Of a stretch of DNA of 64,000 nt, positions 7,835 through 16,221 are shown one piece after another. A program made the translations under genes and the position numbers. The notes under the pieces were generated by a model that made no database searches, was not told the origin of the DNA, and saw nothing but the letters and a program-made list of their open reading frames with translations. The DNA is from Saccharopolyspora rosea (GTDB lineage Bacteria; Actinomycetota; Actinomycetes; Mycobacteriales; Pseudonocardiaceae): the NCBI RefSeq assembly GCF_025643595.1, contig NZ_CP102826.1, positions 1,798,001 to 1,862,000 on the forward strand, given 5' to 3'. How positions within the stretch are numbered: position 1 is the first letter of the stretch; each line of letters opens with the position of its first letter.

Positions 7835-9952
7835 GTGCCGATCGCGATCACCGACGAACGACGGGCTCTGCAGGAATCGATCCGGGACTGGGCGGGGGAC
7901 CGCGGCGTCGGCGCGGTCCGCGATCTGGAGACCACCGCACCGGTCCCGTGGCACGAGACGCCGAGCTGGCGGGAACTCGCCGACATCGGGGTGTTCTCGC
8001 TGCTCACCGACGAAGCGGGTACCACCGAGGACCTGGCCGTCGCGCTGGAGCAGACCGCCGAGCGGCTGGTGCCCGGCCCGGTGCTGTCCACCGCGCTGGC
8101 GGTCGCCCTGCTCCGCGGCGAACCCGCGGCGGCGGACCTGGTGTCCACACTGGCCGGTGGCGGCGCCTCGGCCGCGGTGGCGCTGGGGCCGGGCGGACTG
8201 ACCGCGCAGCCGCACGGCGACGGCTACCGGGTGTCCGGCTCGGTGGCGCTCGTCGGCGCGGTGGGAGTCTCGGATCTGCTGCTGTGCGCCCGGGAACGGG
8301 ACGACGAGGTGTGGTTCCTGCACCGCGCCGACACCGAGTCCCGGGAGTCGGTGGACTTCTCCCGCCCGGTGGGGCGGATCGCGTTGCACGAGGCGGAAAT
8401 CCCCGCGAAGGCGGTGATCCCGGGGTTGTCCGGGCGCCGGGTGGCCGAACTGGCGGTGACGCTCGCGGCGGCCGAGGCGTCCGGGGTCGCCGACCGCTGC
8501 CTGCGGGCGGCCGTGGAGCACGCCCGCACCCGCGAGCAGTTCGGCCGCCCGATCGGTTCCTTCCAGGCGGTCAAGCACCTCTGCGCGCGGATGCTGTGCC
8601 GGGCCGAGCAGGCCGCGGCGCTCGCGTGGGACGCGGCGCGCGCGGTCGACGAGGCGCCCGACGAACATCCGCTCGCCGCCGCGGCGGCGGGTGCGGTGGC
8701 GCTGGACGCGGCGGTGGACAACGCGAAGGACTGCGTCCAGGTGCTCGGCGGCATCGGCTTCACCTGGGAGCACGACGCCCACCTGTACCTGCGGCGCGCG
8801 CTGGCGCTGCGCCAGTGGTTCGGCGGTTCGGCCCGGTGGCGACGCCGGGCGGCGGAACTGGCCCTGGCCGGGAACCGGCGCTCGCTGCGCGCCACCGACG
8901 GGCTGCCGGAGCAGCGTCGCCGGGAGATCCGCGACGCGGTCGCGCGGATCGCCGAGGCTCCCGGCCCGCAGCGGCGGGCGCGGCTGGCGCAGACCGGCTA
9001 CCTCGTGCCGCACTGGCTGCGGCCCTACGGACTCGGCGCCGACGCGGCCGAACAGCTGGTGATCGACGAGGAGCTGGAGCGCGCGGGCGTGGCGCGGCCC
9101 GACCTGTTCATCGGCGCCTGGGCGGTGCCGACGATCCTGGAGCACGGCACGCCGGAGCAGCGGGACCGGTTCACCTGGCCGACGCTGCGCGGCGAGATCA
9201 CCTGGTGCCAGCTGTTCAGCGAACCGGAAGCCGGATCCGACCTGGCCGCGCTGCGCACCCGGGCCCGCCGGGTGGACGGCGGCTGGGTGCTGTCCGGGCA
9301 GAAGGTGTGGACGTCGCTGGCGCACGAGGCGGACTGGGCGATCTGCCTGGCCCGCACCGATGACGATGTCCCCAAGCACAAGGGCATCAGCTACTTCCTG
9401 GTCGACATGACCAGCCCGGGGATCCAGGTGCGGCCGCTGCGCGAGATCACCGGTGACGTGCGGTTCAACGAGGTGTTCCTGGACGACGTGTTCGTGCCCG
9501 AGGACTGCCTGGTCGGCGAACCCGGCCAGGGCTGGCGGCTGGCGCGCACCACGCTGGCCACCGAACGGGTGGCGATCAGCGGCGGCACGGCGCTCGGCGA
9601 GGAGGTCGAACGGCTGCTCGCGCTGGCCCGCGAGTCGGACGAGCACACCGAACGCGTGGGCTCCCGCGTCGCGGAAGGGCTGTCCGGGTCGGTGCTGCGC
9701 CTGCGCTCGGCGATGCGCCGGATCCACGGGCAGAACCCGGGCGCGGAGTCCAGTGTGGAGAAGCTGCTCGGCGTGCAGCACCGCCAGGAGGTGGCGGAAC
9801 TGGCCGTCGAGCTGCTCGGCTCCGACGCCGTCGAGTGGTCGGACGCGGTGCACGACCTGCTGCTCACCCGCTGCCTGAGCATCGCCGGGGGCACGACGCA
9901 GGTCCTGCTCTCCGTGGTGGCCGAGCGGTTGCTCGGGCTGCCGCGCGACTGA
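7835..9952 (+). CDS. fadE34: Fused two-domain acyl-CoA dehydrogenase FadE34 (ChsE3-like)
   Basis: Steroid side-chain acyl-CoA dehydrogenase of 705 residues, about twice normal length because two acyl-CoA dehydrogenase halves are fused, as in M. tuberculosis FadE34. The first half keeps ARTREQFGRPIGSFQAVKH and QVLGGIGFTWEHDAHLYLRR; the second half holds CQLFSEPEAGSDLAALRT (FAD/substrate strand) and ends SIAGGTTQVLLSVVAERLLG. The mycobacterial homologue desaturates a C24-type steroid acyl-CoA, and that role is inferred here. GTG 7835 follows GAGGAGG by five bases. It stands alone behind a perfect KstR box. In mycobacteria it adjoins kstR; here the glycosyltransferase block separates them. Confidence 0.9.
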   Translation: MPIAITDERRALQESIRDWAGDRGVGAVRDLETTAPVPWHETPSWRELADIGVFSLLTDEAGTTEDLAVALEQTAERLVPGPVLSTALAVALLRGEPAAADLVSTLAGGGASAAVALGPGGLTAQPHGDGYRVSGSVALVGAVGVSDLLLCARERDDEVWFLHRADTESRESVDFSRPVGRIALHEAEIPAKAVIPGLSGRRVAELAVTLAAAEASGVADRCLRAAVEHARTREQFGRPIGSFQAVKHLCARMLCRAEQAAALAWDAARAVDEAPDEHPLAAAAAGAVALDAAVDNAKDCVQVLGGIGFTWEHDAHLYLRRALALRQWFGGSARWRRRAAELALAGNRRSLRATDGLPEQRRREIRDAVARIAEAPGPQRRARLAQTGYLVPHWLRPYGLGADAAEQLVIDEELERAGVARPDLFIGAWAVPTILEHGTPEQRDRFTWPTLRGEITWCQLFSEPEAGSDLAALRTRARRVDGGWVLSGQKVWTSLAHEADWAICLARTDDDVPKHKGISYFLVDMTSPGIQVRPLREITGDVRFNEVFLDDVFVPEDCLVGEPGQGWRLARTTLATERVAISGGTALGEEVERLLALARESDEHTERVGSRVAEGLSGSVLRLRSAMRRIHGQNPGAESSVEKLLGVQHRQEVAELAVELLGSDAVEWSDAVHDLLLTRCLSIAGGTTQVLLSVVAERLLGLPRD

Positions 9953-9982
9953 GGCGGGTTGCGCGCGCGTCGGCATCGGTAC

Positions 9983-9996
9983 TAGAACAGGTTTCA
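9983..9996. promoter_or_regulatory. KstR box upstream of the igr-type operon
   Basis: TAGAACAGGTTTCA matches TNNAACNNGTTNNA completely, 27 bp before the fadE28 start. It would control the five-gene fadE28-ltp2 operon. Confidence 0.85.
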
Positions 9997-10023
9997 CAAA
10001 TCAGCTCCCGTGGGGCAAGTGAG

Positions 10024-11064
10024 ATGGACTTCGCTCTCGACGAAACACAGCAGGCGGTACGTGATCTCGCGGCCGAGATCCTGCGCCGCGAATCCGGCAA
10101 CGGTGATGGAACGCGTTATGACGAGTCGGCGTGGAAGGCGCTGGCCGACGCGGGACTGCTGTCGCTGGCGGTGCCGGAGTCGCACGGCGGCGCCGGGCTC
10201 GGACCGCTGGAGACGGCCCTGGTGCTCGGCGAGGTCGGCCGGGCCGCCGCGCCCGTCCCGGCGTTGAGCACGCTGGCGTTCGGCGTCCTGCCGATCGCCC
10301 GGCACGGCAGCCCCGCCCAGCTCGGCCTGCTCGACGAGCCGACGCGGGTGTTCACCGCCGCGCTCAACGAACCCTCGGCGCCGCTGCCGCGCCGCCCCCG
10401 CACCACCCTCGGCGGTGACGGGCGGTTGCGGGGCACCAAGACCGGCGTGCGGGACGCCGACCTCGCCCACCGCATCCTGGTGTCGGCGAGCACGCCCGAC
10501 GGGCCCGCGATCGTGCTGGTCGACCCGGCGGCCGACGGGGTGGCGGTGCTGCCCGCACCGGCGGCGGACGGGCCCGAGCAGGTCGTGGTCCTCGACGGCG
10601 CGGTCGGCGAACCCCTCGGCGGAGCCGAGGTCGTCGAGGACGTGCACGCGTGCGCGGTGGCGGGCATCTGCGCCCTCGGCGACGGGGCGCTGGCCGGGGC
10701 GCTCGACCTCACCGCCGAGCACCTGCGCACCCGGCACCAGTTCGGCAAACCCCTCGCGGCGTTCCAGGCGGTCGCCCAGCAGGCCGCCGACCTCTACGTC
10801 AGCGCCCGAACGCTGCACCTGGCCGCGCTGTCCGCGTGCTGGCGGCTGGCCACCGGCCGGGACGCGGGCGAGGACCTCGACGTCGCCGCGTGGTGGCTCG
10901 CCGAGCAGGCGCCGGTGGCGGCGCGGACCTGCCACCACCTGCACGGCGGGCTCGGGCTGGACATCACCTACCCGATGCACCGGTACTCCGCGCTGCTGGG
11001 CGACCTCGCCCGGATCGCGGGCGGTGCCGAGCACCGCCTCGACCTGCTCGCCGCGCGCGTCTGA
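10024..11064 (+). CDS. fadE28: Acyl-CoA dehydrogenase subunit FadE28 (ChsE1)
   Basis: One half of the alpha2beta2 acyl-CoA dehydrogenase that desaturates the last three-carbon side chain (3-oxo-pregnene-20-carboxyl-CoA) of cholesterol. The protein has 346 residues; the C-terminal helical bundle carries LRTRHQFGKPLAAFQAVAQ (near 237) and CHHLHGGLGLDITYPMHRYS (near 305), matching the ChsE1 type. The N-terminal half is poorly conserved between residues 110 and 180, as is common for this subunit. ATG 10024 follows GTGAG. It begins the operon fadE28-fadE29-chsH2-chsH1-ltp2, the same order as the mycobacterial igr operon; cyp125 is not beside it here but near 28 kb. Confidence 0.88.
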   Translation: MDFALDETQQAVRDLAAEILRRESGNGDGTRYDESAWKALADAGLLSLAVPESHGGAGLGPLETALVLGEVGRAAAPVPALSTLAFGVLPIARHGSPAQLGLLDEPTRVFTAALNEPSAPLPRRPRTTLGGDGRLRGTKTGVRDADLAHRILVSASTPDGPAIVLVDPAADGVAVLPAPAADGPEQVVVLDGAVGEPLGGAEVVEDVHACAVAGICALGDGALAGALDLTAEHLRTRHQFGKPLAAFQAVAQQAADLYVSARTLHLAALSACWRLATGRDAGEDLDVAAWWLAEQAPVAARTCHHLHGGLGLDITYPMHRYSALLGDLARIAGGAEHRLDLLAARV

Positions 11065-11077
11065 AGGGAGCACGCAC

Positions 11078-12250
11078 GTGTTCATCGATCTCACCGCCGA
11101 ACAGCGGGCGTTGCGCGACGAACTGCGCCACTACTTCGGAACGCTGATGACCAGCGCAGAACGCGAGGAGATGTTCGTCGACCGGCACGGTCCGGCGCAC
11201 CGCGACGTGGTGCGGCGGATGGGCCGGGACGGGTGGCTCGGCGTGGGCTGGCCGGTGGAGCACGGCGGGCGCGGGTTCGGCGACGTCGAGCAGTTCCTGT
11301 TCGCCAACGAGGCGTCCCGCGCCGACGTGCAGCTGCCGTCGGTGACGTTGCAGACCGTCGGCCCCACGCTGCAGGCGTACGGCACCGAGGAGCAGAAGTC
11401 CTTCTTCCTGCCGGGGATCCTGGCCGGGCGGATCCACTTCGCCATCGGCTACACCGAACCCGACGCGGGCACCGACCTGGCGTCGCTGCGCACCACGGCG
11501 GTGCGCGACGGCGACGACTACGTCGTCAACGGGCAGAAGATCTTCACCACCGGCGCCCAGGACGCCGACTACATCTGGCTGGCCTGCCGCACGAACCCCG
11601 ACGCGCCGAAGCACCGCGGCATCTCGATCCTCATCGTCGACACCCGCGACCCCGGTTACTCGTGGACGCCGATCATCACCTGCGACGGCGCCCACCACGT
11701 CAACGCGACGTACTACAACGACGTGCGGGTCCCGGCGTCGATGCTGGTGGGCGAGCAGGACGAGGGCTGGAAGCTGATCACCACCCAGCTCAACCACGAG
11801 CGCGTCATGCTCGGCCCCGCCGGGCGCATCGCGGGTATGCGCGCCCGGGTGCGGGACTGGGCGGCGCAACGCACCGGACCGGACGGCACGTCGCTGCTCG
11901 ACCGCCCGGACGTGCGCCGGGCGCTCGCCCGGGCGCGCGCCGTCGAACGCGTCAACGAGCTGCTGAACTGGCAGGTCGCCGCCGCCGCGGCGGCGGGACC
12001 GGTCGAGATCGCCGACGCCTCGGCGACCAAGGTCTTCGCCGCGGAGCGGATGCAGCAGGTGGGCGCGGACCTGGCCGAGGTGGTCGCCCGCCACGCCGAT
12101 CCGTCCGAACAGGACACCGCGGAACTGCTGCGCTGGTTGGACGTCCAGAACAAGCGCAACCTCGTGCTCACCTTCGGCGGCGGCGTCAACGAGGTCCAGC
12201 GGGAGTTGATCGCCACGGCCGGTCTGGACTTGCCGCGCGTGCCGAGATGA
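11078..12250 (+). CDS. fadE29: Acyl-CoA dehydrogenase subunit FadE29 (ChsE2)
   Basis: Partner of FadE28 in the heterotetrameric ChsE1-ChsE2 dehydrogenase. The 390-residue protein keeps the FAD-side loop FAIGYTEPDAGTDLASLRTT (about 127-146), VVNGQKIFTTGAQDADYIWLA and, near the C-terminus, NLVLTFGGGVNEVQRELIAT. These match FadE29 and resemble FadE26 in the same window, its counterpart for the earlier cycle. GTG 11078 is preceded by GAAGGGA and lies 13 bp behind fadE28, so the subunits are made together. Length and motifs are intact. Confidence 0.9.
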   Translation: MFIDLTAEQRALRDELRHYFGTLMTSAEREEMFVDRHGPAHRDVVRRMGRDGWLGVGWPVEHGGRGFGDVEQFLFANEASRADVQLPSVTLQTVGPTLQAYGTEEQKSFFLPGILAGRIHFAIGYTEPDAGTDLASLRTTAVRDGDDYVVNGQKIFTTGAQDADYIWLACRTNPDAPKHRGISILIVDTRDPGYSWTPIITCDGAHHVNATYYNDVRVPASMLVGEQDEGWKLITTQLNHERVMLGPAGRIAGMRARVRDWAAQRTGPDGTSLLDRPDVRRALARARAVERVNELLNWQVAAAAAAGPVEIADASATKVFAAERMQQVGADLAEVVARHADPSEQDTAELLRWLDVQNKRNLVLTFGGGVNEVQRELIATAGLDLPRVPR

Positions 12251-12270
12251 GCGTCCGAAGTGGAGGAACG

Positions 12271-13251
12271 ATGACCAGCACCACCAGTGCCGCCGAGGAG
12301 ATCCCCGAGGCAGCGGAGCGGATCCGGCGGCGCGGGCCGAGTTCGCCCAGTCCCGCGCGGGATCCGGTGAACCTGCCGATGATCCACAACTGGGTGGAGG
12401 CCATCGGCGACCACAACCCCGTCTACACCTCCGAGCGGGCCGCCGCCGCCTCCGTCCACGGTGGACTGGTCGCGCCGCCCGCGATGGCCCAGGTGTGGAC
12501 GATGCGGGGGCTGCACGGCGAACCCGCGCCGGACGATCCGCTGCACGCCATGATGGCCGAGCTCGACCGGGCCGGGTACGTCGGCGTCGTCGCGACCAAC
12601 TGCGAGCAGACCTACCACCGCTACCTGCGGCACGGCGAGCACGTCGCGATGTCCTCCCGGCTGGAGGACGTCGTGGGGCCCAAGAAGACCGCGCTCGGCG
12701 AGGGTTGGTTCGTCACCACCCGGAGCACCTGGTACGTCGGCGACGAGCCGGTGGCCGAGATGCTGTTCCGCGTGCTGCGCTTCCGGCCGAAGCAGCGCCC
12801 GGCCGAACAGCCCCAGCAGCACAGACCCGAACCGCCACCGGTCACCGAGGTCATCCGGCCCGCGGTCAACGCCGACACCGCCTACTTCTGGGCGGGCACG
12901 GCCGCCGGGGAGCTGCGCATCCAGCGCTGCGCGCGGTGCGGGCTGCTGCGGCACCCGCCGGGGCCGATGTGCCCGGAGTGCGGTTCGGGTGAGCGGACCC
13001 ACCTGGTCTCGGACGGCCTCGGGGAGGTCCACAGCTACGTCGTGCACCACCACCCGCCGGTGCCGGGCAAGACGTTGCCGCTGGTGGTGGCGTTGGTCGA
13101 ACTGGACGAAGGAGTGCGGATGCTCGGTGAGGTGCACGGGGTCGACCCGGACGGCGTGGCGGTCGGCGACCGCGTCCGGGTGGACTTCCACCGCGTCGAC
13201 GACGAGGTCGTGCTGCCGTGCTGGCGGCCGGTGGACGGGGTGGGCGCATGA
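12271..13251 (+). CDS. chsH2: ChsH2: MaoC-like hydratase fused to DUF35 OB-fold
   Basis: Subunit of the steroid enoyl-CoA hydratase acting on the three-carbon side chain. Residues about 1-185 are a MaoC-type hot-dog domain (VEAIGDHNPVYTSERAAAA, then HGGLVAPPAM). Residues about 200-326 form a DUF35 domain, with the zinc ribbon CARCGLLRHPPGPMCPECGS followed by an OB fold. In the known system the DUF35 part binds the aldolase Ltp2 and activates it. ATG 12271 is taken because TGGAGGA precedes it; ATG 12247 is an in-frame alternative. The chsH1 start overlaps its stop by four bases. Confidence 0.9.
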   Translation: MTSTTSAAEEIPEAAERIRRRGPSSPSPARDPVNLPMIHNWVEAIGDHNPVYTSERAAAASVHGGLVAPPAMAQVWTMRGLHGEPAPDDPLHAMMAELDRAGYVGVVATNCEQTYHRYLRHGEHVAMSSRLEDVVGPKKTALGEGWFVTTRSTWYVGDEPVAEMLFRVLRFRPKQRPAEQPQQHRPEPPPVTEVIRPAVNADTAYFWAGTAAGELRIQRCARCGLLRHPPGPMCPECGSGERTHLVSDGLGEVHSYVVHHHPPVPGKTLPLVVALVELDEGVRMLGEVHGVDPDGVAVGDRVRVDFHRVDDEVVLPCWRPVDGVGA

Positions 13252-13673
13252 CGCTGCCGCGCACCCGCCCCCGCGACGAGGTCCGGGTCGGCGACGCGCT
13301 CCCCGAGGAGCGCATCGAGGTCACGCCCACGTTCGTGGTCAGCACCGCGCTGGCGACCCGCGACTTCCAGGACGTGCACCACGACCGGGACCTCGCGGTC
13401 GCCAAAGGGTCCGAGGACATCTTCCTGAACATCCTCACCACCACCGGACTGGTGCAGCGCTACGTGACCGACTGGGCGGGGCCGGAGGCCCTGGTCCGCT
13501 CGGTGTCGATCAAGCTCGGCGTCCCGTGCTACGCCCACGAGACGCTGACGCTGCACGGCCAGGTCCTCAACGCCGAGGACGAGGTGCTGGCCGTGGAGGT
13601 GTTGGGGCGCAACGGTCTCGGCACGCACGTGACCGCGACCGTGCGCGTGGTGCTCCCGGAGGTGGCGAGGTGA
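13248..13673 (+). CDS. chsH1: ChsH1: MaoC-like hydratase subunit
   Basis: A 141-residue single hot-dog protein that pairs with the MaoC part of ChsH2 to hydrate the 17(20)-ene-CoA intermediate. The hydratase motif appears as ALATRDFQDVHHDRDLAVAK (residues about 35-54), where the Asp and His are the expected catalytic pair. It overlaps chsH2 by ATGA and ltp2 by GTGA, so the three are made as a coupled unit. Slightly longer than the roughly 129-residue mycobacterial protein, the difference being at the N-terminus. Confidence 0.9.
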   Translation: MTLPRTRPRDEVRVGDALPEERIEVTPTFVVSTALATRDFQDVHHDRDLAVAKGSEDIFLNILTTTGLVQRYVTDWAGPEALVRSVSIKLGVPCYAHETLTLHGQVLNAEDEVLAVEVLGRNGLGTHVTATVRVVLPEVAR

Positions 13674-14839
13674 GCGGACTTCCGAAGGCGGCGATCGCCG
13701 GCATCGGCGCGACCGAGTTCTCCAAGGACTCCGGCCGCAGCGAACTCCGCCTGGCCGCCGAGGCGGTCCGGGCGGCCCTCGACGACGCCGGACTCCGACC
13801 GTCCGATGTGGACGGAATGGTGACCTTCACGATGGACACCAACACCGAGGTCGCCCTGGCCCGGGAACTCGGCGTGCCGGAGCTGAGCTTCTTCAGCCGC
13901 ATCCACTACGGCGGCGGCGCGGCGTGCGCGACGGTGCAGCAGGCGGCGATGGCGGTGGCGACCGGGGCCGCCGAGGTCGTGGTGTGCTACCGGGCGTTCA
14001 ACGAGCGGTCCGGGCGCCGGTTCGGGCAGGTGCAGGCCGGGCTCGCGGGCGAGCCGACCTCCACCGGGCTGGACAACGCCTGGTCCTACCCGATCGGCCT
14101 GGCCACGCCCGCCGCGCAGGTCGCCATGTTCGCCCGCCGGTACATGCACGTCTACGGCGCCACCAGCGAGGACTTCGGCCGCGTCGCGGTCGCCGACCGC
14201 AGGCACGCGGCGACGAACCCGAACGCCTGGTTCTACCAGCGGCCCATCACCCTCGAAGACCACCAGGCGTCGCGGTGGATCACCGAGCCGCTGCGGCTGC
14301 TGGACTGCTGCCAGGAGAGCGACGGCGCGGTGGCGCTCGTGGTGACCAGCGCCGAGCGGGCCCGCGACCTGGCGGGCAAGCCCGCCGTGGTCGCGGCGGC
14401 GGCGCAGGGCAGCGGGCCGGGCCAGTTCACCATGACCAGCTACTACCGCCACGACATCACCGGGCTGCCGGAGATGGGCGTGGTCGCGCGGCAGCTGTGG
14501 CAGCAGGCGGGCATCGGTCCCGAGGACGTCCAGGTCGGCGTGCTCTACGACCACTTCACCCCGTTCGTGCTGGTGCAACTGGAGGAACTCGGGTTCTGCG
14601 GGCGCGGTGAGGCGCGCGAGTTCATCGCCGACGGCGCGATCGAGCTCGGCGGCCGGTTACCGCTCAACCCGCACGGCGGGCAGCTCGGCGAGGCTTACAT
14701 CCACGGCATGAACGGCATCGCCGAGGCCGTCCGCCAGGTCCGCGGCACCTCGGTCAACCAGGTCGACGACGTCGACCACGTGGTGGTGACCGCGGGCACC
14801 GGAGTGCCCACCAGCGGCCTGGTGCTCACCGCTGGTTGA
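13670..14839 (+). CDS. ltp2: Ltp2: thiolase-fold aldolase removing the C17 side chain
   Basis: Retro-aldolase that releases propionyl-CoA and a 17-keto steroid (androstenedione type) together with the DUF35 domain of ChsH2. The 389-residue protein has the thiolase fold but not the classical catalytic cysteines of degradative thiolases; visible landmarks are GGGAACATVQQAAMAVATG (about 83-101), YDHFTPFVLVQLEELGFCG (about 294-312) and NPHGGQLGEAYIHGMNG (about 333-349), typical of Ltp2. It closes the igr-type operon; the GTG start is in a GTGA overlap with chsH1. Repeat copy B begins about 10 bp after the stop. Confidence 0.9.
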   Translation: MSGLPKAAIAGIGATEFSKDSGRSELRLAAEAVRAALDDAGLRPSDVDGMVTFTMDTNTEVALARELGVPELSFFSRIHYGGGAACATVQQAAMAVATGAAEVVVCYRAFNERSGRRFGQVQAGLAGEPTSTGLDNAWSYPIGLATPAAQVAMFARRYMHVYGATSEDFGRVAVADRRHAATNPNAWFYQRPITLEDHQASRWITEPLRLLDCCQESDGAVALVVTSAERARDLAGKPAVVAAAAQGSGPGQFTMTSYYRHDITGLPEMGVVARQLWQQAGIGPEDVQVGVLYDHFTPFVLVQLEELGFCGRGEAREFIADGAIELGGRLPLNPHGGQLGEAYIHGMNGIAEAVRQVRGTSVNQVDDVDHVVVTAGTGVPTSGLVLTAG

Positions 14840-14849
14840 GACTCTAAGA

Positions 14850-15082
14850 GCCTGTCTTGGGCTCGTTTTGCGTGGCGGTGCCGGTGGCGGAACCTCAGCG
14901 GCCGTCTCGGCTCCGGGAGCCCCGACATCATGTAGCCCCCTACACCACGTCGGGGCTGTCCTCGCGAGACGACCGCTGAGAACCCGCGGCGGTGCGAGCT
15001 GCGAGACCACTCACCGAAAGAGAAAGCGGCTCACGCCGCTTACCACGCCCCGTCGGAACCAAGTTCAAGGACAGGCACTCAG
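14850..15082 (+). repeat. Modular intergenic repeat, copy B (fullest copy)
   Basis: The left end carries CCTGTCTTGGGCTCG; the right end is complementary to GTGCCTGTCCTTGAACTTGG. Inside, CTCAGCGG at 14894 pairs with CCGCTGAG ending at 14980, with further pairing through CCGTCTCG/CGAGACG. CCCCGAC (14920-14926) pairs with GTCGGGG (14949-14955), and GTAG (14932-14935) with CTAC (14940-14943). A second hairpin is AAGCGGC-TCAC-GCCGCTT (15024-15041). The stop codon of the following minus-strand gene falls at its right edge. No gene is seen in it. Confidence 0.82.
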
Positions 15083-15339
15083 CACTCGCCGCCGCACTTG
15101 GCGCAGACTCGGCCTGCGCCGTCCTGCTTGGGGATGGGGGCGTGCCCGCCGCCTTCCGGGCATTCGTCGCTGCGGGGCGGGCCGTGGTCGACCGGGGCGA
15201 GGCGGCACGGCGTCCACGGGTGACCGGATCGCCGACCGCCGAGGACGACTTCCGCCTCGACGAGCACACCACCGTTCACCAGGAGAACGTAGCGCGGCGG
15301 CCCCGGCCGTCGGCCGAGGGAGGGCTCAACGACGAACAT
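15079..15339 (-). CDS. Small hypothetical protein with C-terminal Cys motif
   Basis: An 86-residue reading frame ending VCAKCGGEC, a CxxC pair plus a final Cys that could bind zinc with the upstream Cys residues (TPCRLAP, SDECPEGG). ATG 15339 lies inside the last codons of the preceding gene (14-bp overlap), which suggests coupled translation. I do not recognise the family. Its stop codon coincides with the right edge of repeat copy B, so the repeat may have trimmed or defined its C-terminus. Moderate support only: small size, but codon use and overlap look gene-like. Confidence 0.45.
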   Translation of the reverse strand: MFVVEPSLGRRPGPPRYVLLVNGGVLVEAEVVLGGRRSGHPWTPCRLAPVDHGPPRSDECPEGGGHAPIPKQDGAGRVCAKCGGEC

Positions 15340-15718
15340 CGTGCCCCTGGAGGCATTCGTCGGTGGTGACCGCGTCGATCAGCAGGTGCAGGTGGTCGTG
15401 CTCCCGGGGATAGGCGAGTTGCAGGCCGTCACCCCGGCAGAGCACGTCGAGGTTGACCGCCAGGTCGTGGTCCACGTGCCCTTCGTCGCCGAGCTGCCCC
15501 TCGCCGCCGTTCGGTCCGATCAGCCGAACGGTCGTGGGGTGGACGTGCTCGCGGGTCATCGTGGCGATCCACTCGGCGGTGTCCTCGGGCGTGAAGAACA
15601 CCTCGTGGGGGTCGGCCGCCATCCGCATCTCCCGGAGCGGCATCGTGACGCCGTCCCCGGTCTCGACATGGGCGTGCCAGTGAACGCCGAGGCTCCGCCA
15701 CTGGTCGGGATCCTGCAC
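15326..15718 (-). CDS. Hypothetical protein, 130 residues
   Basis: Unrecognised soluble protein, rich in His and acidic residues (EHDHLHLLIDAVTTDE near the C-terminus; WHAHVETGDG near the N-terminus). GTG 15718 is preceded by GAGGAG at a normal distance. It is first in a probable two-gene unit with the small Cys protein that overlaps its 3' end. A strong GC hairpin lies 31-58 bp upstream of its start. Nothing in it points to a steroid function, and it may be an unrelated insertion between ltp2 and kshA. Confidence 0.5.
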   Translation of the reverse strand: MQDPDQWRSLGVHWHAHVETGDGVTMPLREMRMAADPHEVFFTPEDTAEWIATMTREHVHPTTVRLIGPNGGEGQLGDEGHVDHDLAVNLDVLCRGDGLQLAYPREHDHLHLLIDAVTTDECLQGHDVRR

Positions 15719-15748
15719 ACCATCTCCTCGGATGTCGCCTGGCGCGGT

Positions 15749-15776
15749 GGGTCGGCGCGCGGCTGCGCGCCGACCC
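15749..15776. terminator. Strong GC hairpin between small genes
   Basis: GGGTCGGCGCGC-ggct-GCGCGCCGACCC is a perfect 12-bp stem with a 4-base loop. It lies beyond the 3' end of the kshA operon on the minus strand. No T-run follows, so its terminator role is inferred from position. Confidence 0.45.
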
Positions 15777-15888
15777 GCGAGGTGGTGTGAGACTCTCGCA
15801 ACCCGGTTCCGGAACGATCACCGGGGGTCGGGTTGGGCACGGCGGAGCACCGGGAAACCCACCGGATTCCCGCGGAACCGCCCGTCAA

Positions 15889-16221
15889 TCACCCGGCCGT
15901 GGGGTCCGGGCCGTCGCCCTCGCCCGGCCGGATCGCCGCGTCGATGCTGGCGCGCAGCTGCGGGCAGGAGTCGATGAGGGCGGTGAGTTCGCCCGCGGCG
16001 GCGCGGGCGGCGAACTCCGGGCAGTCCGCCGCCGCGGGCCACTGGACGCTGGTGTGCTGGGGGCTGTTCTTCTTCGCCAGCACGCGCGTTCCGCAGCGCG
16101 CGCAGTCGACCGGGCGCAGGCCGGCGCGCAGCTGGGCCTCGCGGTCCGCGGCGCTGTCGGCCCGCACCCGGTCGCGCACGTCCGGGCGCTCGGCGAAGTC
16201 CGGGGCCTTGGCCCAGCTCAT
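15889..16221 (-). CDS. Small Cys-motif protein coupled to kshA
   Basis: A 110-residue protein whose ATG overlaps the kshA stop (ATGA), so it is translated with the oxygenase. The middle holds VDCARCGTRVLAKKNSPQHT followed by a third Cys (AAADCPEFAA) and a fourth (IDSCPQLRAS), a plausible metal or redox site. In M. tuberculosis a small gene of unknown function (Rv3527) also follows kshA; I believe this is its counterpart but cannot align it here. It is the last gene of kstD-kshA-orf. The function is unknown: an assembly or electron-transfer accessory for KshA is a guess from context. Confidence 0.7.
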   Translation of the reverse strand: MSWAKAPDFAERPDVRDRVRADSAADREAQLRAGLRPVDCARCGTRVLAKKNSPQHTSVQWPAAADCPEFAARAAAGELTALIDSCPQLRASIDAAIRPGEGDGPDPTAG

